64,000 nucleotides of DNA from Stenotrophomonas nitritireducens (GCF_001431425.1 NZ_LDJG01000002.1:124001-188000), one strand, 5' to 3'; positions 48,794-57,697 are shown, numbered from the stretch's first letter. Translations and numbers: made by a program. Notes: generated by a model not told the origin, from the letters alone.

Positions 48794-50026
48794 ATGAAGC
48801 TGCTCGAAGGTATCCGCGTGCTCGACCTGTCGCGCATCCTGGCCGGGCCGTGGGCCACCCAGGTGCTGGCCGATTTCGGCGCGGAGGTCATCAAGGTCGA
48901 GCGCCCCGGCGTGGGCGACGATACCCGCGGCTGGGGACCGCCGTTCCTGAAGGATGCCGAGGGCAACGACACCGGCGAGTCGGCGTATTACCTGTGCGCC
49001 AACCGCGGCAAGCGTTCGGTGGCCATCGACTTCACCCGGCCGCAGGGGCAGGCGCTGATCCGCGCGCTGGCCGCGCGGTGCCAGGTGCTGGTGGAGAACT
49101 ACAAGGTCGGCGGGCTGGCGAAGTACGGGCTGGACCATGCCAGCCTGCGCGCGATCAACCCGGCGCTGGTGTACTGCTCGATCACCGGCTACGGCCAGGA
49201 CGGGCCGTACGCGCACCGCGCCGGCTACGACGCGGCGATCCAGGCCGTCGGCGGACTGATGAGCGTGACCGGCGAGCCGGACGGTGCGCCCGGCGGCGGA
49301 CCGCAGAAGGTGGGCGTGGCCGCCACCGACCTGATGACCGGCATGTACGCGGCCAGTGCGATCCTGGCTGCGCTGCGCCATGCCGAGCGCACCGGGCAGG
49401 GCCAGCAGATCGACCTGGCCCTGCTGGATACGCAGGTGGCGTGGCTGGCCAACCAGGCCTCGAACTGGCTGGTCGGCGGGGTGGTGCCGGAGCGGCAGGG
49501 CACGGCGCACCCGAACATCGTGCCCTACCAGGTGATGCCGGCGGCAGACGGCCATTTCATGCTGGCGGTGGGCAACGACGCGCAGTTCGCGCGTTTGTGC
49601 GACGTGATCGGCGAGCCGCAGCTGGCCGCCGATGCCCGCTATGCGACCAACGCCGCGCGTGTGGCGCATCGCGCCGAACTGGTGCCCTTGCTGCAGCGGC
49701 GCCTGCGCGCCCGCCCGGCGGCCGAGTGGCTGGCCGCGCTGGAGCAGGCGGTGGTGCCGGCCAGTCCGGTCAACCGTATCGACCAGGTCTTCGACGATGC
49801 GCAGGTCCGCGCGCGCGGCCTGCGCGTCGACCTGCCGCACGCCACCGGCGGCACCGTGCCGGGGGTGCGCAATCCGCTGCGGTTCTCGGCCACGCCGCTA
49901 CAGTACCAGCAGGCCGCGCCGGTGCTGGGGCAGCACACCGCGCAGGTGCTGGGAGAGATGCTGTCGCTCGACGCCGACCGCCTGCGGGAACTGCAGGCGG
50001 CGGGCGTGATCGACGGCTGCGGGTGA
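48794..50026 (+). CDS. CaiB/BaiF family CoA-transferase (family III), likely acting on glutarate
   Basis: 410 residues from ATG 48794 (MKLLEGIRVLDLSRILAGPW). Family III motifs: DFGAEVIKVERPGVGDDTRG, VENYKVGGLAKYGLDHASLR, YCSITGYGQDGPYAHRAGYD with the catalytic Asp in GYDAAIQAVGG, and LLDTQVAWLANQASNW. These enzymes move CoA between carboxylic acids. Close similarity in layout to SUGCT, which makes glutaryl-CoA from glutarate and succinyl-CoA, plus the gcdH gene two positions upstream, points to glutarate; this is an inference from context. The last codons and the TGA are part of a 13-bp perfect hairpin at 50011-50040. Confidence 0.92.
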   Translation: MKLLEGIRVLDLSRILAGPWATQVLADFGAEVIKVERPGVGDDTRGWGPPFLKDAEGNDTGESAYYLCANRGKRSVAIDFTRPQGQALIRALAARCQVLVENYKVGGLAKYGLDHASLRAINPALVYCSITGYGQDGPYAHRAGYDAAIQAVGGLMSVTGEPDGAPGGGPQKVGVAATDLMTGMYAASAILAALRHAERTGQGQQIDLALLDTQVAWLANQASNWLVGGVVPERQGTAHPNIVPYQVMPAADGHFMLAVGNDAQFARLCDVIGEPQLAADARYATNAARVAHRAELVPLLQRRLRARPAAEWLAALEQAVVPASPVNRIDQVFDDAQVRARGLRVDLPHATGGTVPGVRNPLRFSATPLQYQQAAPVLGQHTAQVLGEMLSLDADRLRELQAAGVIDGCG

Positions 50027-50040
50027 GCCCGCAGCCGTCG
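50011..50040. terminator. Perfect 13-bp hairpin between convergent genes
   Basis: CGACGGCTGCGGG (50011-50023), loop TGAG, and CCCGCAGCCGTCG (50028-50040). The loop contains the stop codon of the CoA-transferase gene, and the convergent gene ends at 50046. There is no T run on either strand, so it may act with Rho, as a 3'-end stabiliser, or as a bidirectional block. Confidence 0.6.
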
Positions 50041-50045
50041 GAGGT

Positions 50046-50519
50046 TCAGGGCCGGTTTTCCGGCTGGCTGATGCCGGTCTTGCGCATCACATCCATGGTC
50101 TGTTCGCGCATCGCCGCGCGCTCGGCCACGGTCATGCAGACGGTCTGGGCGCGGTTGCTGCCAATTGCCGTCTCGCGGCGGCAGATGAGCCGGCTGTCTG
50201 CCTTGGCCTTGGCGAGAATGGTATTGACCAGCGTCTGGTCGCTGGCGACTTCCGCCTGGGCGGCCGGGTCCAGCGGGGGCAGCACGCCGTCGTCGCCAAG
50301 CTTCCCGCGGATCCGCGAAAGCGCATCGACGACCTGGGCACGGTCTGCCTGCTTCAGCTCGCTGTAGGTCTTGTTGTCCGCCAGTTCGGTCTGTATGCGA
50401 TCGATCTGCGGAGCCAGTGGCTTGCCCGCGTCGATCATCGGATTCGTTGAAGCCGCATGGATCTGGCCGGTGAAGGCGAGTCCAAGCAGTCCTGTGGCAA
50501 TAGCGATACGCAGCATCAT
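50046..50519 (-). CDS. Exported protein of unknown function
   Basis: 157 residues. A signal peptide (MLRIAIATGLLGLAFTGQIHAAS) leads to a helical mature protein: PMIDAGKPLAPQIDRIQTEL, TYSELKQADRAQVVDALSRI, then LDPAAQAEVASDQTLVNTIL and a tail with two cysteines (LICRRETAIGSN, TVCMTVAERAAM) that could form a disulfide. The end GISQPENRP is polar. The YSELKQxDRxxVxxALxRI segment occurs in small periplasmic proteins of Xanthomonadaceae, but I cannot name a family. It starts at ATG 50519, with a second ATG next to it, and is the gene after trmL on the minus strand, 89 bases downstream. Confidence 0.8.
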   Translation of the reverse strand: MMLRIAIATGLLGLAFTGQIHAASTNPMIDAGKPLAPQIDRIQTELADNKTYSELKQADRAQVVDALSRIRGKLGDDGVLPPLDPAAQAEVASDQTLVNTILAKAKADSRLICRRETAIGSNRAQTVCMTVAERAAMREQTMDVMRKTGISQPENRP

Positions 50520-50608
50520 CCTTCCGGTGGTTGGCGCATTGGTATGCGGGGGTTGCCGAGCATACTGATGCAGGCCTGTCCAGCGCTACCTGTCGCCATG
50601 CCCTTGCT

Positions 50609-51088
50609 TCACTGGCCGCCGGGAAATCCATGCTGGCGCCATGCCTCGAACACGACCACGGCGACCGAATTGGACAGGTTGAGGCTGCGGTTGTCCGGCT
50701 GCATCGGCAGGCGCAGGCGGTGGCCGGCGGGCAGGCTGTCGAGCAGGTCCTGCGGCAGGCCGCGCGTTTCCGGGCCGAACAGGAAGGCGTCGCCATCGGC
50801 GAAGCGCACCGTGTCGTAGCGCACGCTGGCGCGGGTGCTCATGGCGAACAGGCGGTTGGGCGCGATGCGCGCCAGCGCGGTGTCCAGGTCCGGGTGGACC
50901 TGCATGCGCGCGTACTCGTGGTAATCCAGGCCGGCCCGCTTGAGCTGCCTGTCGCTGAGGTCGAAGCCGAGCGGTTCGATCAGGTGGAGCCGGGCGCCGG
51001 TGTTGGCGCAGAGCCGGATCACGTTGCCGGTATTGGGCGGGATCTCGGGCTGGTACAGCAGTACATGGAAAACGGGAGGAGCGGTCAT
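50609..51088 (-). CDS. trmL: tRNA (cytidine/uridine-34 2'-O)-methyltransferase
   Basis: 159 residues (E. coli TrmL 157). SPOUT-class enzyme that 2'-O-methylates the wobble base of tRNA-Leu isoacceptors. The N-terminus VFHVLLYQPEIPPNTGNVIR, then LCANTGARLHLIEPLGFDLS, and the C-terminal knot GDAFLFGPETRGLP, LRLPMQPDNRSLNLSNSVAV, VVFEAWRQ are diagnostic. The R in IRLCANTG and the S in RSLNLSN are the conserved catalytic/SAM positions. ATG 51088 is the natural start. No partner genes are needed; the neighbour downstream is unrelated. Confidence 0.96.
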   Translation of the reverse strand: MTAPPVFHVLLYQPEIPPNTGNVIRLCANTGARLHLIEPLGFDLSDRQLKRAGLDYHEYARMQVHPDLDTALARIAPNRLFAMSTRASVRYDTVRFADGDAFLFGPETRGLPQDLLDSLPAGHRLRLPMQPDNRSLNLSNSVAVVVFEAWRQHGFPGGQ

Positions 51089-51214
51089 CGGCGGAGTTTA
51101 CGCCGTGGTCGTCTCGTTAGAACCTGTCCGCGCCGCTGCGGCCAATGGCGGGCGATGGTGCAGGCCGCGCGCCGTGCAGGGGCGGCACGGACAGGTCCGG
51201 ATCGGGACGACGAC

Positions 51215-51610
51215 TCACTTGGCGACCATCCCGTTGGCGACCTGGCCCAGGGTGTCGGTGGCCAGATCGGCGGCCAGCGTCTTGATCTGCTGGGCGTCCG
51301 GGCGAACGGTGATGGCCGGCAGCGAGACCATCCACTGGCCGATGCTGGCGCCGATCGCCACCGGGGTGTGCGCGGCGAGCTGGGCGGCAGCCTGCTCGGC
51401 AGCCAGTTCGACGATCTGGCCGGCGGTCGGGCGCACCTGCACCGAGGACAGGGTCGGGATGGCGCTGCTGCGCTCGAGTTCGGCCTGGGCCAGCTGGTCG
51501 GCGGAAGGACGCACCTGCACGGTTTCCAGGGTGACGATATTGGCGGCATGCGCGGAGGCGGCAAAACCGGCGGCGAGGACGAGGGCGATGGCGAAGGTTT
51601 TGGTGTTCAT
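51215..51610 (-). CDS. Exported protein with three VRP repeats
   Basis: 131 residues from ATG 51610. The signal peptide (NTKTFAIALVLAAGFAASAHA) is cleaved at about 22. The mature 109 residues hold three copies of a motif: TVQVRPSADQLAQAE (30-44), SVQVRPTAGQIVELA (56-70) and AITVRPDAQQIKTLA (99-113). The consensus is a short strand, V-R-P, then Q-(L/I) and a helix. A low-complexity Ala/Gln helix joins copies 2 and 3. No family is recognised and no Cys is present. It may bind a repetitive envelope partner, but that is a guess. A weak promoter candidate lies upstream (minus TTGCAT at 51679-51674, TACTTT at 51656-51651). Confidence 0.8.
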   Translation of the reverse strand: MNTKTFAIALVLAAGFAASAHAANIVTLETVQVRPSADQLAQAELERSSAIPTLSSVQVRPTAGQIVELAAEQAAAQLAAHTPVAIGASIGQWMVSLPAITVRPDAQQIKTLAADLATDTLGQVANGMVAK

Positions 51611-52072
51611 GGCGGGCCTGCTTGGTGTTTGTGAGCGGTGGTGTGGTAGTAAAGTAATACACCAAATCTCGAGATGCAAGGAATTTTTTGCTTTCCTTCG
51701 ATTTGTTCAGCATCCAGTCATGATCGCTTCGGTTTTGACTGGTTGCTGGTATTACTCAAGCAGGATGCGTGCCAATCGCATCATTTTGATTTTCAAGGAT
51801 ATTTCTCATCGCCGGAGTGTCCGCTGTCCGGACGGTGCAGCCAGCGGCCGGCGTCCGCGGACAGCGGAGCGGCCATGGGCGTGTTGATGGTTCATTGCCG
51901 GCGAAGGGAATGCGTCGCCCGGAAGGAAGCGGTGTGGCGCAGGCAAGCGATGCGTCGGCGACCGGCAATAAAGACGTGCCTGGGTGGCTGCCACCCATGA
52001 CGCATGGCGTATGCCCTCCGATGGCATGCCGGGTAGGATCGGCGTTCACATTCATTGCTCAAGGAAAGTGGG
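51611..52072. other. AT-richer intergenic region with divergent promoters
   Basis: 461 bases between divergent genes. The stretch 51640-51820 is much richer in A/T than the surroundings, as expected for promoters. On the minus strand TTGCAT (51679-51674), 17 bases, then TACTTT (51656-51651) could drive the VRP-repeat gene. A 6-bp inverted repeat TGGTGT / ACACCA brackets that -10. No protein frame here looks real. The Shine-Dalgarno AAGGAAAG for the M16 gene is at 52061-52068. Confidence 0.4.
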
Positions 52073-54931
52073 ATGAACGCAGCAACACCCCGGACCGCCC
52101 TTCTCGCCGCCGCGCTCGGCCTCGCCCTTGGCGGACTCGCCGGCGTGCCGCTGACCGCCGCGGCGAAGGCCCCGGCCGCCGCGCCGGCGGTGGATATCCC
52201 GTTCGAGGAGTTCACCCTGCCCAACGGCCTGCGCGTGGTGGTGCACACCGACCGCAAGGCGCCGATCGTGGCGGTCAACATCTGGTACCACGTCGGCGCC
52301 AAGGACGAGCCGTCCGGCCGCACCGGTTTCGCCCACCTGTTCGAGCACCTGATGTTCCAGGGCAGCGAGAACCACCATGGCGAGTTCTTCGAACCCTTCA
52401 AGCAGGTCGGCGCCACCGACCAGAACGGCACGACCAACACCGACCGCACCAACTACTTCCAGAACGTGCCGACCACCGCGCTGGACATGGCGCTGTGGAT
52501 GGAGTCCGACCGCATGGGCCACCTGGTCGGCGCGATCGACCAGGCCGCGCTCGACGAGCAGCGCGGCGTGGTGCAGAACGAGAAGCGCCAGGGCGAGAAC
52601 CAGCCCTACGGCCAGGTGTGGGACAAGCTGACCCGCGCCCTGTACCCGGCCAGCCACCCGTACCACCATGGCGTGATCGGCTCGATGAACGATCTCAACG
52701 CCGCCTCGCTGGACGACGTGAAGACCTGGTTCAAGACCTGGTACGGCCCGAACAACGCGGTGCTGGTGCTGGCCGGCGACATCGACGTGGCCACCGCCAG
52801 GGAGAAGGTCGCCCGCTACTTCGGCGACATCCCGGCCGGCCCGACCATGGCCCAGCCCAAGGTCGACGTGGCCCAGCGCGCGGCCTCCACCCGCGAGGTG
52901 ATGACCGACAAGGTGCCGCAGGCGCGCATCTACCGCGCCTGGAACGTGGCCCAGGTCGGCACCACCGACATCGACCAGCTGCAGCTCTTCGCGCAGGTGC
53001 TGGGCGGGGCCAAGTCCTCGCGCCTGGACCAGCGGCTGCTGCACCAGGACAAGCTGGTGGACAACATCGGCACCATGGTCGGTCCGTCGCAGCTGGGCTC
53101 GAACTTCATCATCATGGCCACGGTCAAGCAGGGCGTGGACCCGGCCAGGGTCGAGGCGGTCATCGACGAGGAACTGAAGAAGCTGGTGGCCGAAGGCCCG
53201 AGCGCCGATGAGCTGGCGCGCGCCAAGACCGCGTTCCGCGCCGGCTTCATCCGCGGCATCGAGCGCATCGGCGGTTTCGGCGGCAAGGCCGACGCGCTGG
53301 CCGAATGCGCCGTCTACGAAGGCGACCCGGGCTGCTTCCGCACCTCGCTGGCCACCATCCGCAACGCCAATGCCGCCGACCTGAAGGCGGTCGGCGCCAG
53401 GTGGCTGGGCGTGGGCGACCACACCCTGGTGGTCGAGCCGGGTGAGCGCGTGGCGCTGGAGGAGCTGCCCTCGGGCAAGCCGGCGCCGTTCAACGTGCCG
53501 GCGGTCGATCCGAAGTACCGCGTGCTGCCCTCCCAGGTCGACCGCAGCGCGGGCGTGCCGCAGACCGCGACCTTCCCGGAGCTGAAGTTCCCGCAGCTGC
53601 AGCGCGCCACGCTGAAGAACGGCACGCGGGTGGTCCTGGCCGAGCGCCACGACGTCCCGGTGGTGCAGTTCAGCTACGAGTTCCCGGGCGGCTTCACCGC
53701 CGACCAGGGGCGCAAGCCGGGCACCGCCAACTTCACCATGGGCATGCTCGACGAAGGCGCAGGCAAGCTCGGTGCGCTGGGCTTCGCCGATGCCGCCGAC
53801 GCGCTGGGCGCACGCATCGGCGCCGGCGCCTCGCTGGACGGCGCCAACGTCTACCTGTCGGCACTGAAGGAGAACCTGGCGCCGTCGCTGGCCCTGTATG
53901 CCGATGCGCTGCGCGCGCCGCGCTTCGACCAGAGCGAGATCGACCGCATCAAGGCCACCTGGATCGCCGGCATCAAGCAGGAGAAGGTCAATCCGAACGC
54001 GGTGGCGATGCGCGTGCTGCCGCCGCTGCTGTACGGCAAGGGGCATCCGTACGCGATCCCGTTCACCGGCAGCGGCGACGAGGCGGCGATCCAGGCGCTG
54101 GGCCGCGAAGACCTGGTGGCCTTCCACAAGGACTGGGTGCGCCCGGAGAACGCGACCCTGGTCGTGGTCGGCGACACCACGCTGAAGGAGATCGTGCCGC
54201 TGCTGGACCGCCAGCTCGGTGACTGGAAGGGCGATGGAGTGGCGCCGAAGGTGGGTGCGCCGTCCCCGGTCGCGCGTCCGGACAAGGCCCGCGTGTACCT
54301 GATCGACCAGCCCGGTGCGGTGCAGGCCAACCTGTTCGCCGGCGAAGTCGTGCCATCGACCATGGACCCGGGCGCGACCCGCTTCGACATCGCCAACGGC
54401 GTGCTCGGCGGCGACTTCACCTCGCGCCTGAACATGAACCTGCGCGAGGACAAGCACTGGTCCTATGGCGCGCGTTCGAGCGCCAGCGGCGCGCTGGGGC
54501 AGCGGCCGTGGATGGCGGTGGCGCCGGTGCAGATCGACAAGACCGGCGAGGCGATGAAGGAAATGCAGGCCGAGATCAGCCAGTTCGCCAGCGGCCAGCG
54601 TCCGCCGACGACCGAGGAGGTCGCCCGCATCCGCAACATCCAGACGCTGAGCCTGCCGGGCGCCTACGAGACCGCCTCGGCGGTGATGAACACCATCGGC
54701 GGCATCGTGCGCTACCAGCGCCCGGACGACTATGTGTTCAAGCGCAAGGCCGAGATCGAGGCGATGACCCCGGCGCAGGTGGCCGAAGCGGCGAAGACGC
54801 TGGATCCGTCGAAGCTGACCTGGGTGGTGGTCGGTGATCTCAAGCAGACCGAGGCGCCGGTGCGCGCGCTCGGCCTGGGCGAGGTGATCGTGATCGACAG
54901 CGACGGCAACCCGGTGCCGGCCGCCAAGTAA
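52073..54931 (+). CDS. M16 family zinc metallopeptidase, exported
   Basis: 952 residues from ATG 52073, which follows AAGGAAAG; an in-frame ATG at 52055 precedes the Shine-Dalgarno. A signal peptide covers about residues 1-31. The N-terminal peptidase half has the inverted zinc motif HLFEH (88-92) with E170 in VVQNEKRQ as third ligand. The second half (from about 505, FPQLQRATLKNGTRVVLAER) is the inactive partner without HxxEH, giving the two-lobed clamshell of pitrilysin-like enzymes. It should cleave peptides or misfolded proteins in the periplasm. Close relatives are sometimes split into two genes; here both halves are fused. A GC-rich hairpin follows at 54939-54970. Confidence 0.94.
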   Translation: MNAATPRTALLAAALGLALGGLAGVPLTAAAKAPAAAPAVDIPFEEFTLPNGLRVVVHTDRKAPIVAVNIWYHVGAKDEPSGRTGFAHLFEHLMFQGSENHHGEFFEPFKQVGATDQNGTTNTDRTNYFQNVPTTALDMALWMESDRMGHLVGAIDQAALDEQRGVVQNEKRQGENQPYGQVWDKLTRALYPASHPYHHGVIGSMNDLNAASLDDVKTWFKTWYGPNNAVLVLAGDIDVATAREKVARYFGDIPAGPTMAQPKVDVAQRAASTREVMTDKVPQARIYRAWNVAQVGTTDIDQLQLFAQVLGGAKSSRLDQRLLHQDKLVDNIGTMVGPSQLGSNFIIMATVKQGVDPARVEAVIDEELKKLVAEGPSADELARAKTAFRAGFIRGIERIGGFGGKADALAECAVYEGDPGCFRTSLATIRNANAADLKAVGARWLGVGDHTLVVEPGERVALEELPSGKPAPFNVPAVDPKYRVLPSQVDRSAGVPQTATFPELKFPQLQRATLKNGTRVVLAERHDVPVVQFSYEFPGGFTADQGRKPGTANFTMGMLDEGAGKLGALGFADAADALGARIGAGASLDGANVYLSALKENLAPSLALYADALRAPRFDQSEIDRIKATWIAGIKQEKVNPNAVAMRVLPPLLYGKGHPYAIPFTGSGDEAAIQALGREDLVAFHKDWVRPENATLVVVGDTTLKEIVPLLDRQLGDWKGDGVAPKVGAPSPVARPDKARVYLIDQPGAVQANLFAGEVVPSTMDPGATRFDIANGVLGGDFTSRLNMNLREDKHWSYGARSSASGALGQRPWMAVAPVQIDKTGEAMKEMQAEISQFASGQRPPTTEEVARIRNIQTLSLPGAYETASAVMNTIGGIVRYQRPDDYVFKRKAEIEAMTPAQVAEAAKTLDPSKLTWVVVGDLKQTEAPVRALGLGEVIVIDSDGNPVPAAK

Positions 54932-54938
54932 GGCATTG

Positions 54939-54970
54939 CCGCGGCCCGCCCTTCGCGGGGCGGGCCGCGG
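54939..54970 (+). terminator. GC-rich hairpin after the M16 gene
   Basis: Arms CCGCGGCCCGCCC (54939-54951) and GGGCGGGCCGCGG (54958-54970) pair perfectly over 13 bp with a 6-base loop. No T run follows (ATCATCATC), so termination would be weak or Rho-assisted. It lies 8 bases past the stop. Confidence 0.6.
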
Positions 54971-55030
54971 ATCATCATCGATTCATCCATGAACGGCACA
55001 ATCCGTTCCGATCTCCACAAGGACCTGTCC

Positions 55031-55342
55031 ATGCGCGCTCTGATCCTTACCGCCCTGATTGCCAGCACCGCCGCCTGCACCTGGGTGCCGATCGAAAGCG
55101 GCGGCAAGTCGGTGCGGGTGCTGCCGGCCGGCCCCGTGGCGCCGGGCTGCGTCGCCAAGGGCGAGATCGTGGTCTCGGTCAAGAGCAAGGTGGGTTTCTA
55201 CAACCGCAACCCGCTGCGCGTGCAGGAAGAGCTGGAAACCCTGGCGCGCAACGAGGCGCCCAGCGCCGGTGCCAACGCGATCCAGGCGTCGGCTCCGCCG
55301 GCGGACGGCAGCCAGCGCTTCAGCGCCTGGCAGTGCCGTTGA
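55031..55342 (+). CDS. DUF4156 lipoprotein
   Basis: 103 residues from ATG 55031, after AAGGA at 8 bases; an in-frame ATG at 54989 gives a poorer signal. The lipobox is IASTAAC (Cys about 18). Mature motifs: TWVPIESGGKSVRVLPAGPV, then CVAKGEIVVSVKSKVGFYNR, LRVQEELETLARNEAPSAGA and a final Cys in AWQCR. The C-x-x-x-G-E-x-x-V-S-V and EELETLARNEA patterns are those of DUF4156 lipoproteins. Two cysteines besides the lipidated one (CVAKG and QCR) probably form a disulfide. Function is unknown; it is likely in the outer membrane, since Thr rather than Asp follows the Cys. Confidence 0.88.
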   Translation: MRALILTALIASTAACTWVPIESGGKSVRVLPAGPVAPGCVAKGEIVVSVKSKVGFYNRNPLRVQEELETLARNEAPSAGANAIQASAPPADGSQRFSAWQCR

Positions 55343-55675
55343 CGCGGCCGCCGGCTCGCGCCTGCTCCTTCAACGGTTGCATTGAATGAGGGCGGTCGCG
55401 GACCGCCTTCCGTAGCGTGGCGATGCGCCGGCCGTGGGCGGCGTCCCGATCGAAGCGGCGCTTCGTCCCATGCGCTTTCTACTTGACCATGTCCCGGCCC
55501 GGGGCATCCCTGTCGTCGGCCTGCCGTCCTGCCGGAAGCTCCCGGCCGGAGCGCATTCCGTCTGGCCGCAGGCGGGGCCGCCTCCATACGCACGGCCCGA
55601 AAATCGTTAAAGATGCGTCAAGGGCGGCCAGCCGCTAGAATAGCGCCCCCTTCGCCTGAGTCCTGGCGCCTCCCG
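55343..55675. other. Gap holding the oleA promoter candidate
   Basis: 333 bases with no convincing gene. A TAGAAT -10 is at 55636-55641, giving a transcript start near 55648 and a 28-base leader before oleA. The -35 region (ATGCGT, 55613-55618) is weak, so an activator may be needed. The rest is GC-rich without a visible terminator or repeat. Confidence 0.45.
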
Positions 55676-56692
55676 ATGCCTTTCCAGAATGTCTCGATCG
55701 CGGGACTGGCGCATGTCGACGCGCCGCATACGCTGACCTCCAAGGAAATCAACGAGCGGCTGCAGCCGACGCTGGAACGCCTGGGCATCCGCGCCGACAT
55801 GCTGGGCGATGTCGCCGGCATCCACGCGCGCCGCCTGTGGGACCAGGGCACGCAGGCCTCGGACGCGGCCACGATGGCCGGGCGCAAGGCGCTGGAAGAT
55901 GCCGGCGTGTCCGCCGACCGCATCGGCCTGCTGGTCAACACCTCGGTCAGCCGCGACTACCTGGAGCCGTCCACCGCCTCCATCGTTTCCGGCAACCTGG
56001 GCATCGGCGAGGACTGCGTCACCTTCGACATCGCCAACGCCTGCCTGGCCTTCATCAACGGCATGGACGTGGCCGCGCGCATGATCGAGCGCGGCGACAT
56101 CGACTACGCGCTGATCGTCGACGGCGAAAGCTCCAACCTGGTCTATGAAAAGACCCTGGAGCGCATGATGGCGCCGGACGTCACCGCCCAGCAGCTGCGC
56201 GACGAGTTCGCCGCGCTGACCACCGGTTCGGGCGCTGCCGCCATGGTGCTGGCCCGCGCCGAGCTGGTGCCCGACGCGCCGCGCTACAAGGGCGGCGTGA
56301 CCCGCGCGGCCAACCAGTGGAACAAGCTGTGCGTGGGCAACCTGGACCGCATGGTCACCGACACCCGCCTGCTGCTGATCGAAGGCATCAAGCTGGCCAC
56401 CAAGACCTTTGAAGCCACGCGCATCGCGCTGGGCTGGGCGGTGGACGAAATCGACCAGTTCGTCATCCACCAGGTCAGCCAGCCGCACACCAACGCCTTC
56501 ATCAAGGCCTTCGGCATCGACCCGAAGAAGGTGATGACCATCTTCGGCGAGCACGGCAATGTCGGCCCGGCCTCGGTGCCGATCGTGCTGAGCAAGCTGC
56601 GCCAGCTGGGCAAGCTCAAGAAGGGCGACCGCGTCGCGCTGATGGGGATCGGTTCGGGCCTGAACTGCACCATGGCCGAGGTGGTCTGGTAA
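55676..56692 (+). CDS. oleA: OleA, head-to-head acyl-CoA condensing enzyme
   Basis: 338 residues, the same length as Xanthomonas campestris OleA, with which it shares long identical stretches (PFQNVSIAGLAH, INTSVSRDYLEPST-like, GDVAGIHARRLWDQ). It condenses two fatty acyl-CoAs to a 2-alkyl-3-ketoacid. The catalytic Cys is C123 in ANACLAFINGMD, H265 is in VIHQVSQPH, N295 in GEHGNVGPAS, and E97 in DYLEPSTAS; structural papers number these about 20 higher because of the tag. ATG 55676 matches the known N-terminus although the frame runs upstream. It begins the ole cluster; the other three ole genes follow on the same strand over 6.8 kb with unrelated genes between. A strong terminator follows, so oleB needs its own promoter. 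Confidence 0.97.
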   Translation: MPFQNVSIAGLAHVDAPHTLTSKEINERLQPTLERLGIRADMLGDVAGIHARRLWDQGTQASDAATMAGRKALEDAGVSADRIGLLVNTSVSRDYLEPSTASIVSGNLGIGEDCVTFDIANACLAFINGMDVAARMIERGDIDYALIVDGESSNLVYEKTLERMMAPDVTAQQLRDEFAALTTGSGAAAMVLARAELVPDAPRYKGGVTRAANQWNKLCVGNLDRMVTDTRLLLIEGIKLATKTFEATRIALGWAVDEIDQFVIHQVSQPHTNAFIKAFGIDPKKVMTIFGEHGNVGPASVPIVLSKLRQLGKLKKGDRVALMGIGSGLNCTMAEVVW

Positions 56693-56748
56693 CACCGGCG
56701 CCCGCAGCGCCGCCATGGTCTGCCAGGCCGCACTGGCGTGAAACCCCG

Positions 56749-56780
56749 AAACGCCCGCAAGCAGCACTTGCGGGCGTTTT
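56749..56780 (+). terminator. Rho-independent terminator after oleA
   Basis: Stem AAACGCCCGCAAG (56749-56761) / CTTGCGGGCGTTT (56767-56779) with a 5-base loop CAGCA and T run (56777-56780). It separates oleA from the rest of the ole cluster. Confidence 0.88.
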
Positions 56781-56968
56781 GCGTGGCGGCCCCCGCCCGC
56801 ACTTCGCCGGCCATCACCCCGTGCCTTGTACGGGCGTGGGCTCGCCCTGTGCGGGCTCTACGGGGGATGGTGTGTGCCGGGAGGGCCCGGAACCTTCGCC
56901 GGGCCGGAGAGGCCGGGGATGCAACCCCGGCCAGGGGTTCGGCGTCTGGGCAGGCCTGCCCCGCCCGC

Positions 56969-57697
56969 TCAGTTCAGCCCGCAGCACTTCTTGTATTTCT
57001 TTCCGCTGCCGCAGGGGCAGTCATCGTTGCGGCCGGGTTCCGCGTCGCGGCGGATCGGCACGCGCGGGGTCAGGGCGTCGACGCGGTGGCGGTTGAGGTC
57101 GGCCAGCATCGCCGGCAGCTCCATGGTGATGTCCAGTCGTTCGCGGTAGGTGACCTTGGCCGGCGGCGCCCCGGGGTTCTCCGGATCGATCCGTTCGCCG
57201 CTGGCCAGCTGGTCGAGCAGGTCGAAGATCTCTTCGATCCACTCGTGTTCGTCCAGCCACTTGTCCCATTCCGCTTCATGCAGCATGACCGCGGTGAAGA
57301 AGCCCAGCGCCCAGTCCCGGCCCACATCGAGCTCGGATTCGGCCAGGGCGTCCTCGGCCTGCTCCGGGTCTTCCGGCAGCCACATCAGCGGCGCGAGGTG
57401 GTCGGGCAGGTCCTCGCCCTCGAACCGCGCACGTGCGGCGCACATGTTCCAGTGGCCCATCAGCAGGTTCTGGACCTGGAGGGCTTCGTCCTCGTCGTTC
57501 CAGCGCGGCACCTGGCCGCCCCAGACCTGCGGCTGCCATTGGCTGGGCGGCGCGGACGCCGGCGCAACCACCAGGGCCGAGAGGAAGCCGTCCAGCGCCT
57601 CGAGGTTGAGGCCCTTGAACGGCACCGCGCGCTGCTCAAGCAGGCTGGACAGCCGTTCGATCTGGTTGTCGTCGAGGAAGGGGGGAGGCGTGGACAT
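56969..57697 (-). CDS. UPF0149/YecA family protein with SEC-C zinc motif
   Basis: 242 residues from ATG 57697; an in-frame ATG at 57727 would add ten. The body is the helical UPF0149 domain: [60 protein letters not shown]. It ends with [20 protein letters not shown], the SEC-C metal-binding motif (CxCxSGxxxxxCC) also found at the end of SecA. Such proteins may bind ribosomes or SecA-like partners; the precise role of YecA proteins is not settled. It lies antisense between oleA and oleB and has no clear part in olefin synthesis. Confidence 0.92.
   Translation of the reverse strand: MSTPPPFLDDNQIERLSSLLEQRAVPFKGLNLEALDGFLSALVVAPASAPPSQWQPQVWGGQVPRWNDEDEALQVQNLLMGHWNMCAARARFEGEDLPDHLAPLMWLPEDPEQAEDALAESELDVGRDWALGFFTAVMLHEAEWDKWLDEHEWIEEIFDLLDQLASGERIDPENPGAPPAKVTYRERLDITMELPAMLADLNRHRVDALTPRVPIRRDAEPGRNDDCPCGSGKKYKKCCGLN

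Noticed and set aside
52052-54457. 801-codon minus-strand frame over the M16 peptidase
   Set aside because: No recognisable motif; the plus-strand frame has HLFEH and the full two-lobe structure.
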